Assembly: GCF_026342355.1 (NCBI RefSeq) | Contig: NZ_JAPEMV010000011.1 | Location: 243,747-307,746 of the forward strand | Source of the DNA: Streptomyces sp. NBC_00249 | GTDB lineage: Bacteria > Actinomycetota > Actinomycetes > Streptomycetales > Streptomycetaceae | DNA length: 64,000 nucleotides | Direction: 5' to 3' | Shown: one piece after another, positions 16,994 through 24,787 of the stretch | Position numbering within the stretch: position 1 is the stretch's first letter | Layout: each line of letters opens with the position of its first letter | Notes under the pieces: model-generated | Seen by the model: the letters and a program-made list of their open reading frames with translations, nothing else | The model's database searches: none | Told to the model about the DNA's origin: nothing | Position numbers and translations under genes: made by a program

Positions 16994-17728
16994 GTGAAGG
17001 ACATCGATGTGATCGCAGTGTTGCAGGATCCGGTGCGGCGCCGCCTGTACGAGTATGTGGTGGCGCAGGGCCGTGAGGTCGGCCGCAACGAGGCCGCCGA
17101 GGCGGCCGGGGTGGCGCGCACGCTTGCCGCGCACCATCTGGACAGGCTGACCGAGGTCGGGCTGTTGGAGAGTGGCAGCCGCCGCCTGACAGGCCGTTCA
17201 GGGCCGGGGGCGGGCCGTCCCGCCAAGGTGTACACGCGGGCGCGGGTCGAGCGGTCGGTGTCGCTGCCCGCCCGCGACTACCGCACGGCCGCCGAGCTGC
17301 TCGCCGAGGCCGCCGAGCAAGCGGGGCTGGACGCCGGGCTCTGCGCGGCCGCTCGCCGCCGGGGTGAGGCCCTGCGCGGCTCGGCGGCGCCCTGCGGAGG
17401 TCTCGAAGAGGCGATGGAGATGCTGGCCGCCCGCGGCTACGAACCGCACCTGGAAGGCGCTGAGGACGCCGAGGGCGCCGAGGATGCCGAGGGCGCGCAG
17501 GACGCCGAAGGCGCCGAGGGGGCGACCGGGGCGGCCGCACGCGTCGTCCGTATGCGCAATTGCCCCTTCCATGCCGTCGCCGAACGCTTCCCGCCACTCG
17601 TCTGCGGCATGAACCTCGCACTGCTGGAGGGGCTGCTCGGTGCGGACGGTCCCGTCCGCGCTCGCATGGACTCCCGGCCGGGAGAGTGCTGCGTGGTGGT
17701 CGAGACTTCTAAAAACAATGGGGATTGA
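16994..17728 (+). CDS. ArsR/SufR-type helix-turn-helix regulator with likely iron-sulfur site
   Basis: 244 residues. Residues 1-80 form a winged HTH (LQDPVRRRLYEYVVAQ, RNEAAEAAGVARTLAAHHLD). The C-terminal half carries the pattern of cysteine-ligated SufR-type sensors: NCPFHAVAERFPPLVCGMNLALLEGLL and then GECCVVV, which would bind an Fe-S cluster. Between these, residues about 154-178 are an acidic repeat made of GAEDAE units, absent from typical family members. The DUF3291 gene follows after 32 bases, and a TTGACA at 17725-17730 overlaps the stop codon, so it probably has its own promoter. Confidence 0.82.
   Translation: MKDIDVIAVLQDPVRRRLYEYVVAQGREVGRNEAAEAAGVARTLAAHHLDRLTEVGLLESGSRRLTGRSGPGAGRPAKVYTRARVERSVSLPARDYRTAAELLAEAAEQAGLDAGLCAAARRRGEALRGSAAPCGGLEEAMEMLAARGYEPHLEGAEDAEGAEDAEGAQDAEGAEGATGAAARVVRMRNCPFHAVAERFPPLVCGMNLALLEGLLGADGPVRARMDSRPGECCVVVETSKNNGD
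17455..17526 (+). repeat. In-frame 18-bp tandem repeat coding GAEDAE
   Basis: About four imperfect copies of an 18-base unit (GGCGCCGAGGAYGCCGAG) inside the HTH regulator gene. The repeat keeps the frame and gives an acidic flexible linker between DNA-binding and sensor domains. Confidence 0.8.
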
Positions 17729-17760
17729 CATAGAAAAGCGGGTCGTGCTGGGATGAGGCC

Positions 17761-18315
17761 ATGACCGCATCCACGCATGCCGCCCACCTCGCCCAGCTCA
17801 ATGTCGCCACGCTCCGCCACCCGTTCGACGACCCGCGTGTGGCGCCCTTCGTCGAGATGCTCGACCCGGTCAACGCCGCCGCCGACGGCGCGCCCGGCTT
17901 CGTGTGGCGGCTCGTGGAGGAGGGAGCGGCCGACGCCACCGGCCTGCGCCCGGCGGGCGAACACGTCATCGTCAACCTGTCGGTGTGGGAGACCCAGGAG
18001 GCCCTGTGGGACTTCGCCTACCGCAGCGGGCACCTGGAGGTGATGCGACGGCGCCGCGAATGGTTCGAACGCCACGTCGAGGCGCACATGGTGCTCTGGT
18101 GGGTCCCCGCCGGGCACCTCCCGACCGCAGACGAGGCCCTGGAGCGACTGGCGGACCTGCGGGCGCACGGTCCTTCCCCGCGCGCGTTCACTTTCGCCTC
18201 CTCCTACACCACGGCCGAGGCCGCCCAACACCTTCAGGCCGCGCCGCCGGCGCAGCCTGAGCAGGCCGCGCAGAGCGCGCGGCCGACGCCGGCCGGGGAC
18301 ACGGCGGCGGTGTAG
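17761..18315 (+). CDS. DUF3291 protein
   Basis: 184 residues. The core (AQLNVATLRHPFDDPRVAPF, PGFVWRLVE, VIVNLSVWETQEALWDFAY, VLWWVPAGHLPT) is a DUF3291 domain, a ferredoxin-like barrel related to dimeric alpha/beta barrel monooxygenases. The tail from about 150 is Ala/Pro/Gln-rich and disordered. Directly downstream of an iron-sulfur-type regulator, possibly its target. Function of DUF3291 is not established. Confidence 0.85.
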   Translation: MTASTHAAHLAQLNVATLRHPFDDPRVAPFVEMLDPVNAAADGAPGFVWRLVEEGAADATGLRPAGEHVIVNLSVWETQEALWDFAYRSGHLEVMRRRREWFERHVEAHMVLWWVPAGHLPTADEALERLADLRAHGPSPRAFTFASSYTTAEAAQHLQAAPPAQPEQAAQSARPTPAGDTAAV

Positions 18316-18482
18316 AGCAGGGACACTCGGCCCATCAAGGCGGCGGCACCGTTCTCCCTGGACGTCGTGCGCAATACGCGACCGCCGGCTCGGCATCATC
18401 TCCACAACCGCGGGCAGGAGAGCGACAGGAGGGCTGATCGCACAGCTCAGACCCGGTGTGGGAGGCAGGGGGTGGTCCACGC

Positions 18483-18971
18483 ATGATTGCCGCCATGGAG
18501 AGCTTGGGCGAGAAGATCAAGGTGTGGTTCCGGTTCGTCCCGCGTGAAGGCTGGTTCCCGCAGGACACGGAGGGCCTGTGGGCAACGAGACTCAGCGCCG
18601 ACACCGCCAGGGTGCAGAACATCCCGTTTCTTCAGGACGGCGTCGCCGAGGACGACGTCGTACGGTTCGCGACCGACTCCGATGGGCTGCACTGGGCCGT
18701 CGGGCGCGTCAGCTCCGCCGGCAACTGCACCCTTCGCGTCGTACCCGTTCCCTCCGGCCCTCTGGGTCGGAGCCCCCACGCGGTGCACCAGCGCCTTTCG
18801 GCCTTCCGTCTCGGTGGTGAGGTCTTCAGCGCGGATTTCCCCATGGTCGCCTTCACCGCACCGGCCGGCGCGGACTTCACGGGGATCAAGGCGCTCCTGG
18901 AACAGGGGCAGAAGGAGGGCTGGTGGCACTACGAAGTCGGTTGTGGCACCGAAGAGTGGTGGAACGCCTGA
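18483..18971 (+). CDS. DUF4265 protein
   Basis: 162 residues. Contains the pattern of DUF4265 proteins: KVWFRFVPREGW, TEGLWATRLS, RVQNIPFLQDGVAEDDVV and a C-terminal GWWHYEVGC. No signal or membrane segment. These small cytosolic proteins are frequent in actinobacteria and often lie near toxin or immunity genes; here it stands alone. ATG 18483 or ATG 18495 may start it. Confidence 0.8.
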   Translation: MIAAMESLGEKIKVWFRFVPREGWFPQDTEGLWATRLSADTARVQNIPFLQDGVAEDDVVRFATDSDGLHWAVGRVSSAGNCTLRVVPVPSGPLGRSPHAVHQRLSAFRLGGEVFSADFPMVAFTAPAGADFTGIKALLEQGQKEGWWHYEVGCGTEEWWNA

Positions 18972-19147
18972 CTCCTCAAGCACTGGACGTTCGATCACGT
19001 CAAAGGCCTTGAAAATCAGCGCTTCAGCAGCTTCGGCCTGGTGGTAATGCCGACCAGCCGGTCAGGTCTGGGGGTCACGTCGACGCGGTTGGGGTGCCCT
19101 GACCTTGCCGACGGTCGATGTCGGCGTCGGGTGAGAGGATCACGCTC

Positions 19148-19570
19148 ATGCCCCTGCCTCATCCCGATGATCTGACTTCGCTGGTCCTGCGCACCGACTT
19201 CGGTGACGAGGGAGCCTGGGATGCGGTTCGAGCCGCACTCGACGCTGCCGGCGAGTATCCCCATGCCACGTATATCAGCGACCTTCGTTTCGCCGACGTG
19301 GATGTCCAGGCGCTCCTGGACGAAGAAGCTGCCACGGAAGAGGACGACCAGATCGTCTACATGTTCCTGGCGGACGCGACCACGATGGATGATCCGGGCC
19401 ACCCGGTTCTGGCCGTGGACCTTTCGGACGAACCTGGGCGAACGTTCAGGGTTCCAGTTCAGTGGTTTCCGGACGTGGCTGCCAACCTCAGCATCGCCAA
19501 CATGGACTTTGCGGACTTCGCCGATGCCGCTGATGAATCAGGGACCTTCTGCGGCTTTGACGGCGGCTGA
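19148..19570 (+). CDS. DUF6924-like small acidic protein
   Basis: 140 residues, very acidic. Pattern DLTSLVLRTDFGDEGAWDAV, YISDLRFADVDVQALL, VYMFLADATTMDDPGHPVLAVDL and RTFRVPVQW resembles the DUF6924 family of Streptomyces (family recalled, not searched). No catalytic motif. The chosen ATG is preceded by a weak GAGAGG. Convergent with the VOC gene. Confidence 0.72.
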   Translation: MPLPHPDDLTSLVLRTDFGDEGAWDAVRAALDAAGEYPHATYISDLRFADVDVQALLDEEAATEEDDQIVYMFLADATTMDDPGHPVLAVDLSDEPGRTFRVPVQWFPDVAANLSIANMDFADFADAADESGTFCGFDGG

Positions 19571-19686
19571 CGCCTCACCGTTGAGGCACGTCCGGGGTGA
19601 GCTACGTGTCGCGCCAGTTCAGTGTGCCTTCGCGATCCGTGAGAGCACCTGGATGCCGCCGGCGTTGTCCGAGAGGTTGCCCACAG

Positions 19687-20055
19687 TCAGCCCCTGACGA
19701 TGCAGAAGGGATGCCCAGCCGGATCGGTGAGGACCCGCCACTTGTCCTCATGCGGCTGGTGATCCGACTTGCCTGCGCCCAACTCCAGCAACCGGGCCTC
19801 CGCCTCGTCCAGGTCCACGACGTCGAAGCAAAGGTGAAGCTGCTGGGGAACGGCCGGATTAGGCCAGCTCGGGGCCTGGTAGTCGTCGACCCGTTGAAAG
19901 CCGATGAGGAGTCCATCCTCACGGTTGAGACCGGCGAAGTCGGCGTCCGACTTCGGGTGGGGTTCAAGGCCGGTGGCCTGCTGATAGAACGCCGCCAGAG
20001 CCAGCGGATCAGGGCAATCGAGTGTTATCGCGCTCAACTTCATCTGCAAGGACAT
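19687..20055 (-). CDS. VOC-family (glyoxalase/dioxygenase-fold) protein
   Basis: 122 residues, one complete VOC domain: KLSAITLDCPDPLALAAFY at the start, then GLLIGFQRV, QLHLCFDVVDLDEAEARLLELGA, and the closing WRVLTDPAGHPFCIVR. Start ATG 20055 follows AGAGG; the longer frame is not coding. VOC proteins bind metals and small molecules, acting as isomerases, dioxygenases or antibiotic-binding proteins. Its substrate is unknown. 71 bases downstream of the ASCH gene on the same strand. Confidence 0.85.
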   Translation of the reverse strand: MSLQMKLSAITLDCPDPLALAAFYQQATGLEPHPKSDADFAGLNREDGLLIGFQRVDDYQAPSWPNPAVPQQLHLCFDVVDLDEAEARLLELGAGKSDHQPHEDKWRVLTDPAGHPFCIVRG

Positions 20056-20126
20056 GACACCTCTGAGCCGATCAACAGACTTTCGCGATGCACACTCTAA
20101 CGACGTGGTGAGCGATAGGCGGATGA

Positions 20127-20582
20127 TTAATCGGCGAGGCGAAGGTCGGTGATGATGCGGAAGCGTTTCAGAACCGCCAGCGTCGTGTCGTCCACGGTGA
20201 ATTCGGGGTCCTCCAACGCGGCGCGCATCTCCTCGCTGTGCCAAAACCGCTCATGGCCCGCCCGCCACTCGGCCACGCTGGTGTCCCCCTCCCCCTCGTC
20301 CACCACGTGAGCGAGATCCACCTGCGCCAACGGGACGACACGCACGCCGGTGATCTCGATGACCGCGACCGGACGGTCATCCGAGTCGATGACCACCGAA
20401 CGGCTCCCGACTTTCGGCAGGGGCTCCCCCTCATGCTCGTAGTCGACAAGGAGTTCTGTGGTGGAGGTCTTGGAACCGTTGAGGATCGCTGCGACGAGCT
20501 GGTCGCGCAGCGGGCCGGGGAAGGCGAACTCGACCCTGGGCATCGATGCGAGGTTCGCGGGTGGGGTGGCGTCAGTCGTCAT
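20127..20582 (-). CDS. ASCH-domain protein
   Basis: 151 residues. The ASCH (PUA-like RNA-binding) signature is visible: FAFPGPLRDQLVAAILNGSKTSTT, with the conserved G-x-K-x-x-T loop, and SRSVVIDSDDRPVAVIEITGVRVVPL. A C-terminal ERFWHSEE region is typical. Such proteins bind RNA or act as amidohydrolases (YqfB type). ATG 20582 preferred over the upstream 20603. Confidence 0.85.
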   Translation of the reverse strand: MTTDATPPANLASMPRVEFAFPGPLRDQLVAAILNGSKTSTTELLVDYEHEGEPLPKVGSRSVVIDSDDRPVAVIEITGVRVVPLAQVDLAHVVDEGEGDTSVAEWRAGHERFWHSEEMRAALEDPEFTVDDTTLAVLKRFRIITDLRLAD

Positions 20583-20665
20583 GCGGTCACGGTAACTGCC
20601 CATGCCGCGCAGGCCGGCAGGAGTGGGCCGTGACGTGGCGAGGACCGCGTGGGTTGGGTGTTGTT

Positions 20666-21589
20666 GTGACGCAATACCTGGCCCGCACGGCCCTTTCCCA
20701 TCGTATCTGCACTGGTCTGTCCCGGCGTCGACTCGGTGCGCTGATCGGAGAGTTGGCCGGCCCCTGGATGGCCTCCGAAGCAGGGCGGCTCCATGAACGT
20801 CGAGGCCACGAGCGTCTGCGCGCGGCCGGTGCTGGAACGAACCACGAGCTGGTGTTCACTGATCGAATGATCGCCACCCTGGTGATCCTGCGCTTTCAAC
20901 TCCCACACGCCGCCCTGGCCCTGTTCTGCGACGTGGACCGCTCCACAATCACCCGCGCTGTTCACGAGATCCGTCCACTGCTTGCCGCACGGGGTTTCGC
21001 CGTTCCCGGCCAGCCCAACCTGCGGCTTCGTACGCTTGCGGACGTGTTCGCGTACGCCGCTGCCAAGGGCGTCGAGCTGCGGATCGACGGCACCGAGGTC
21101 CAGCTCCGCCGCCCGCGGGCGAACAGGCCCGGCCGCCGCGCCTTCGTCTCGGGCAAGCGCAGGCAGAACACCAAGAAGGCCACCGTCATCACCGACGGGA
21201 AGGGCCGCACGCTGTGGACCGGGGCGTTCCGGCCCGGCCGCATGCATGATCAGACAGCGTTGAAGACCGAGGGCATCTGGGATCTGTTCGAGCAGTTCCC
21301 CGGGGTCAGGGCCAAGGTCGACGCCGGCTATCTGGGCCTGGCCAGAGATTTCCCCAACCAGGTCGAGGCGCCTCCGAAGAAACCGAGCAAGGACGCCACC
21401 CCCGAGGAACTGGCCGTCTGGGAAAGGGTCCGACACCAGCAGTCCTCGGAGCGGATCTGCGTCGAGCACGGCAACGCCGAGCACAAGCAGTGGCGGGCCC
21501 TGCAACGCTGGATCGGTGCCCGAGAGTACTACGACGAGATTCACTCGGCCGTCGGCGGCCTGGTCTCCGACCGTGCCGCCGAGAGGTGA
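20666..21589 (+). CDS. IS5-type transposase (DDE_Tnp_4 with N-terminal HTH)
   Basis: About 307 residues. N-terminal HTH (TLVILRFQLPHAALALFCDVDRSTITRAV, quoted in part), then the DDE catalytic core: RIDGTEVQL (first Asp), KVDAGYLGLA (second Asp) and the acidic C-terminal VEHGNAEHKQW. The GKRRQNTKKAT segment is typical of this single-ORF group. Start taken as GTG 20666. The frame is intact, so it may be active. I searched the flanks by eye for matching terminal inverted repeats and did not find convincing ones. Confidence 0.84.
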   Translation: MTQYLARTALSHRICTGLSRRRLGALIGELAGPWMASEAGRLHERRGHERLRAAGAGTNHELVFTDRMIATLVILRFQLPHAALALFCDVDRSTITRAVHEIRPLLAARGFAVPGQPNLRLRTLADVFAYAAAKGVELRIDGTEVQLRRPRANRPGRRAFVSGKRRQNTKKATVITDGKGRTLWTGAFRPGRMHDQTALKTEGIWDLFEQFPGVRAKVDAGYLGLARDFPNQVEAPPKKPSKDATPEELAVWERVRHQQSSERICVEHGNAEHKQWRALQRWIGAREYYDEIHSAVGGLVSDRAAER

Positions 21590-21859
21590 TCACCCACCCG
21601 ACGACTCTCCAGGCCAGCACGCCCCACCCTCAATTGCGCACCACGTTGTAAGAGGCGCCGCCCCGGTCGGTTGCACGAGATGGCCTGTCAGGCCAGCGTC
21701 TGTGTCTGCAGGTAGGTACCGGGCTTGCTGGCCAGGCGCCCGGCTGCTTCGGCGGCTTTGAGGTGCCAGCCCCTCATTCCTCGGAGAGCTGGTGGAAGTT
21801 GAATGCGGGGGCCCACCAGCACCAGGCCGGAGACCGGGGCGCCTTGACAGCCCAAGTGA
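21590..21859. other. Intergenic with a short gene-tail remnant on the minus strand
   Basis: On the minus strand 21845-21688 reads LVLVGPRIQLPPALRGMRG...TYLQTQTLA then stop, with Streptomyces-like codon use but no start. It may be the tail of a gene broken by the neighbouring transposase. Not recognised. Confidence 0.3.
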
Positions 21860-21879
21860 TTAGCCGCCATATTATTTGC
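21844..21879 (+). promoter_or_regulatory. Probable leaderless promoter and MarR operator
   Basis: TTGACA at 21844-21849 and CATATT at 21868-21873 are spaced 18 bases and place the transcript start at or next to ATG 21880, so the mRNA is probably leaderless. The -10 region lies within TTAGCCGCCATATTATTTGC (21860-21879), closely repeated upstream of the next gene. Confidence 0.5.
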
Positions 21880-22398
21880 ATGACGAGGGATGGCATCGAC
21901 GGCGAGGCGCCCACGCTGGACCAGGCCCGGCGGCAGGTCGAGCACTACGGCCTGGAGGTCGATCCGCAGGCGGTGCTGGTCGCGGTGCGGCTGATCTCGG
22001 CGGGCGCGAGGGTCGGCCGGGCGGCCGAGGCGCACTTTGCCAGGTTCGGCCTGTCGACGGGGCGCTACCGCCTGCTCGCCGACCTCGAAGACCACGGCGG
22101 GGAGAAATCCCCCTCGCGCCTCGCGGCCGACCTCGACGTCTCCAGGGCCACGGTCACCGGCCTGCTGGACGGCCTTGAGCGCGAGGGCCTGATCGCCCGC
22201 CGCCCGTCCACGGAGGACGGCCGGGGCACGGTGGCCATCCTGACCGCGCGCGGGGCGCAGCGCCTGCGCGACATGGCGTCCGAGCATTTCGGGCGGCTCG
22301 AGGCGATGGTGGGCGGGCTTTCCGTCGAGGAGCGTGCGGTGTTCCTGGATCTGCTCGCCCGCGTCGTGCGCGGCAGTGCGGCTCTGGCCGCTGACTGA
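21880..22398 (+). CDS. MarR-family regulator
   Basis: 172 residues with the winged HTH of MarR proteins: LSTGRYRLLADLEDHG, SRLAADLDVSRATVTGLLDGLEREGLI and the wing RRPSTEDGRGTVAILT. Flanking helices give the dimer. ATG 21880 has no ribosome site and probably starts a leaderless mRNA. A similar 20-base motif lies in its own promoter and before the next gene, so it likely represses itself and the membrane protein/NmrA genes downstream. Ligand unknown. Confidence 0.88.
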   Translation: MTRDGIDGEAPTLDQARRQVEHYGLEVDPQAVLVAVRLISAGARVGRAAEAHFARFGLSTGRYRLLADLEDHGGEKSPSRLAADLDVSRATVTGLLDGLEREGLIARRPSTEDGRGTVAILTARGAQRLRDMASEHFGRLEAMVGGLSVEERAVFLDLLARVVRGSAALAAD

Positions 22399-22417
22399 CC
22401 CGGCTCTCGGCCGGTTT

Positions 22418-22446
22418 GGCCCCGCCCTCCGGGCAGGGCCCTTTTT
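22418..22446 (+). terminator. Rho-independent terminator
   Basis: Stem GGCCCCGCCC (22418-22427) with GGGCAGGGCC (22431-22440), one mismatch, three-base loop, followed by CTTTTT. It lies 20 bases after the marR stop and is one of few U-tract terminators in this window. Confidence 0.8.
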
Positions 22447-22458
22447 ACGGGGCAATAG

Positions 22459-22479
22459 TTAGCCACCTAATTATATTGC
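22459..22479 (+). promoter_or_regulatory. Second copy of the MarR operator-like motif
   Basis: TTAGCCACCTAATTATATTGC resembles the motif over the marR start (21860-21879). It includes the inverted pair TTAG-CCAC-CTAA. It is placed to control the gene at 22552 and the NmrA-like gene behind it. Confidence 0.5.
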
Positions 22480-22551
22480 GAGTAGGCCTGCCGCCCCCGC
22501 CGCAACCCTTCGCTTCCCTTACACGAACGAGAAAACGAGAAAGAGGCCAGC

Positions 22552-23025
22552 ATGCCCGCAACGAAGGACAGAACCAGCCGAAACCGGGCAGCCTCCCGGC
22601 CGTCCCGCCCGTTCACCCTGTGGCGCGAGGTGCTGACCGCCTACGCCGCCCCCGCGCTGATGGCCGGTACCGCCGGGGTCGTCACCGGGCGGCAGGACCT
22701 GGCCGTGGCCGCCTGCACCTCCATCGCCGGCACCTCCGCCGTGGTGGCGTTCCTCGTCGGCACCTGGCTGCGGCACGGCGGGCGGCCCCGACGGTGGACC
22801 ACCAGCACGCCGCGCGTCGCCCTGACCGCCGCACTCGTCATCACCTCCGCCGGCGCGGCGGCCCTGCTGGGATGGTTCACCGCCCAATGGCTGCCCGCCC
22901 ACACCCCGCTCCCCGCCACTCCGTGGCTGGAGCGTCTGCGCATCGACCTGCCCGTCTCCGCAGCCCTCGCCACCACCATCGTCACCCTGCGCTGGCGCAG
23001 CACCACCACGGCATCCCGGCTGTGA
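22552..23025 (+). CDS. Hypothetical membrane protein
   Basis: 157 residues with about four hydrophobic segments (LTAYAAPALMAGTAGVV, AVAACTSIAGTSAVVAFLVG, ALTAALVITSAGAAALLGW, LPVSAALATTIVTL). Basic N-terminus in the cytosol. An AAGAGG ribosome site precedes the ATG. Lies between the MarR gene and an NmrA-like gene in the same direction. Not recognised by family. Confidence 0.75.
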   Translation: MPATKDRTSRNRAASRPSRPFTLWREVLTAYAAPALMAGTAGVVTGRQDLAVAACTSIAGTSAVVAFLVGTWLRHGGRPRRWTTSTPRVALTAALVITSAGAAALLGWFTAQWLPAHTPLPATPWLERLRIDLPVSAALATTIVTLRWRSTTTASRL

Positions 23026-23111
23026 CCCGCCCCGGCACCGCGCCGGCCCACCCGACCGAGCCGACCCCGGCAGCACCCGCCGCCGGGAAGTCACCAAGGA
23101 ATGAGCACACG

Positions 23112-23978
23112 ATGATCGTTGCCATGGGAGCGACCGGAGCAACCGGGAACGCCCTGCTCCACAGCCTCCTCACACTCGGCACACCCGTCCGCGCGCTGAC
23201 CCGCACCCCGCACAGGCCGATCCCCGGCATAACCGGCGCACACCAACCGCGCGTCGAGGTTCAGTACGCCGACGCCACCGACCCCCACTCCCTGCGCACC
23301 GCCTTCAAGGGCGCGAGCCAGCTCTTCCTCGCCATGGCCAACAGCCCCGTACAGGTCGAACTCGAAACCCGCGTCATCGACATCGCCGCCCACGCCGGCA
23401 TCGGACACATCGTCAAGATCTCCGCACCCGCCGCCGAACCCGACTCCCCGGTCGCCGTCTCCCGCGGACACCACGCCGTCGAGGAACACCTGCGCGCCAG
23501 CGGCCTCACCCGCACCATCCTGCGCCCCTACGCGTTCATGCAGAACCTCCTGCGCCTGGCCCCCACCGTCGCCCAGGGCGTCATCCTCGGCACGACGGGC
23601 GACGCGCCCTGCAACTACATCGACTGCCGCGACATCGGCGACGTCGCCGCCGCCACCCTCACCAGGCCCGACATCGCCGGCGGCACCTACACCCTGACCG
23701 GAACCGAAGCCGTCTCCTACCCCGAACTCGCCTCACGACTGACCACCCTGACCGGCAATCAGATCCGCTACGTCAACCTCACCCCGGACGAACTGCGCGA
23801 CAACCTCATGCACAACGCCCACATGCCCACCTGGCTCGCCGACCACGTGACGGAGATCCAGCAACTCGCCATGACCCGACCCGAAACCCCCACCACCACC
23901 GTCACCGACATCCTCGGCCGCCCGCCCCGCACCCTCGACGCCTTCCTGCGCGAACACCACGCCCACTTCCGCCGATAG
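23112..23978 (+). CDS. NmrA/NAD(P)H-binding (atypical SDR) protein
   Basis: 288 residues. The glycine-rich dinucleotide motif GATGATGNALL near the N-terminus, VRALTRTPHRP, QYADATDPHSL and LRPYAFMQNLL mark the NmrA/azoreductase-type atypical short-chain dehydrogenase family. No YxxxK catalytic pair, as usual for NmrA-like redox sensors or quinone reductases. It is third in the MarR-controlled set, consistent with a stress or xenobiotic response. The open frame runs much further upstream but this start gives the standard N-terminus. Confidence 0.88.
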   Translation: MIVAMGATGATGNALLHSLLTLGTPVRALTRTPHRPIPGITGAHQPRVEVQYADATDPHSLRTAFKGASQLFLAMANSPVQVELETRVIDIAAHAGIGHIVKISAPAAEPDSPVAVSRGHHAVEEHLRASGLTRTILRPYAFMQNLLRLAPTVAQGVILGTTGDAPCNYIDCRDIGDVAAATLTRPDIAGGTYTLTGTEAVSYPELASRLTTLTGNQIRYVNLTPDELRDNLMHNAHMPTWLADHVTEIQQLAMTRPETPTTTVTDILGRPPRTLDAFLREHHAHFRR

Positions 23979-24213
23979 GGCGCTTCACCGGGATACCTGG
24001 AGCCCGCCGAAGGCGGGCAGGTCGCGCGCATCACACCCCGCTTCGGCAGGTAGACGCGAGCCGCCAGTGCCCGAGTCGCATGATTACCCGACAAATAATC
24101 AGTACGGGGTAATTTCCTGCTGGACCCCTATATGCCTCAGACATGCTGCGCTGTCATATTCCTGACAGGTTGCCCCGTTCATCTCGTTGTACCCATCAGG
24201 GGAAGGCAGGAAA

Positions 24214-24777
24214 ATGGGCAGGTTCAGGTACGGAACCACGGCGTCGGCCATCGCGCTGGCCGCCTTGGGATCGCTCGCGGCCGCGGGAGGCACGGCGCAC
24301 GCGGAAGCGGCTCAGGACACCATCAGCATGCTGAAGCAGGAGAAGTCCCAGTGGTGCTGGGTCGCCTCCGGGCTGACCATCGCCAAGTTCCAGGGCTTCG
24401 GCTCCACACAGACGGACTTCTGCAACCGGGCCCAGCCCTCCTACGGCTGCAACAACCAGCCCGCCACGCTCGACGACATGGCCAGGGGCTGGAACAGCCT
24501 CGGCATGACCCACACGGGCTCGGGCCTCAGTAGCGCTGCCACGTTCAATCAGGTGTCCACCGACGTCAAGGCGGCCCGGCCGATCGGTGCCCGCATCGGG
24601 TGGACGTCCGGTGGTGGCCACATGAACGTGGTCTACGGCTTCGACACGTCGAACAGCACGATCGCTGTGGCCGACCCCTGGCCGGACACGACGACCTACA
24701 CGTGGTGGAACTACAACGACTACGTGAGCAACAGCTCGTCCAAGTGGACCCACTCCCGTATCGGTATCTCCCGCTAA
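24214..24777 (+). CDS. Secreted papain-like cysteine protease
   Basis: 187 residues. A signal peptide of about 30 residues (IALAALGSLAAAGGTAHAEA) is followed by the papain-like site: QEKSQWCWVASG with the oxyanion Gln and catalytic Cys, then GGHMNVVYGF with the catalytic His and VADPWPDT with the third residue. Extra cysteines (DFCNRA, YGCNN) may form a disulfide. It belongs to the C39-like/papain-like proteases exported by actinobacteria. The stop lies 10 bases before a gene for a membrane-anchored partner, so the two form an operon. Confidence 0.85.
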   Translation: MGRFRYGTTASAIALAALGSLAAAGGTAHAEAAQDTISMLKQEKSQWCWVASGLTIAKFQGFGSTQTDFCNRAQPSYGCNNQPATLDDMARGWNSLGMTHTGSGLSSAATFNQVSTDVKAARPIGARIGWTSGGGHMNVVYGFDTSNSTIAVADPWPDTTTYTWWNYNDYVSNSSSKWTHSRIGISR

Positions 24778-24787
24778 GGCAGGCGAC

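Noticed and set aside
20600..21660. Terminal inverted repeats for the IS5-type transposase
   Set aside because: GTGACGCAAT and ATTGCGCAC on the two sides match only weakly, so no boundaries are claimed.
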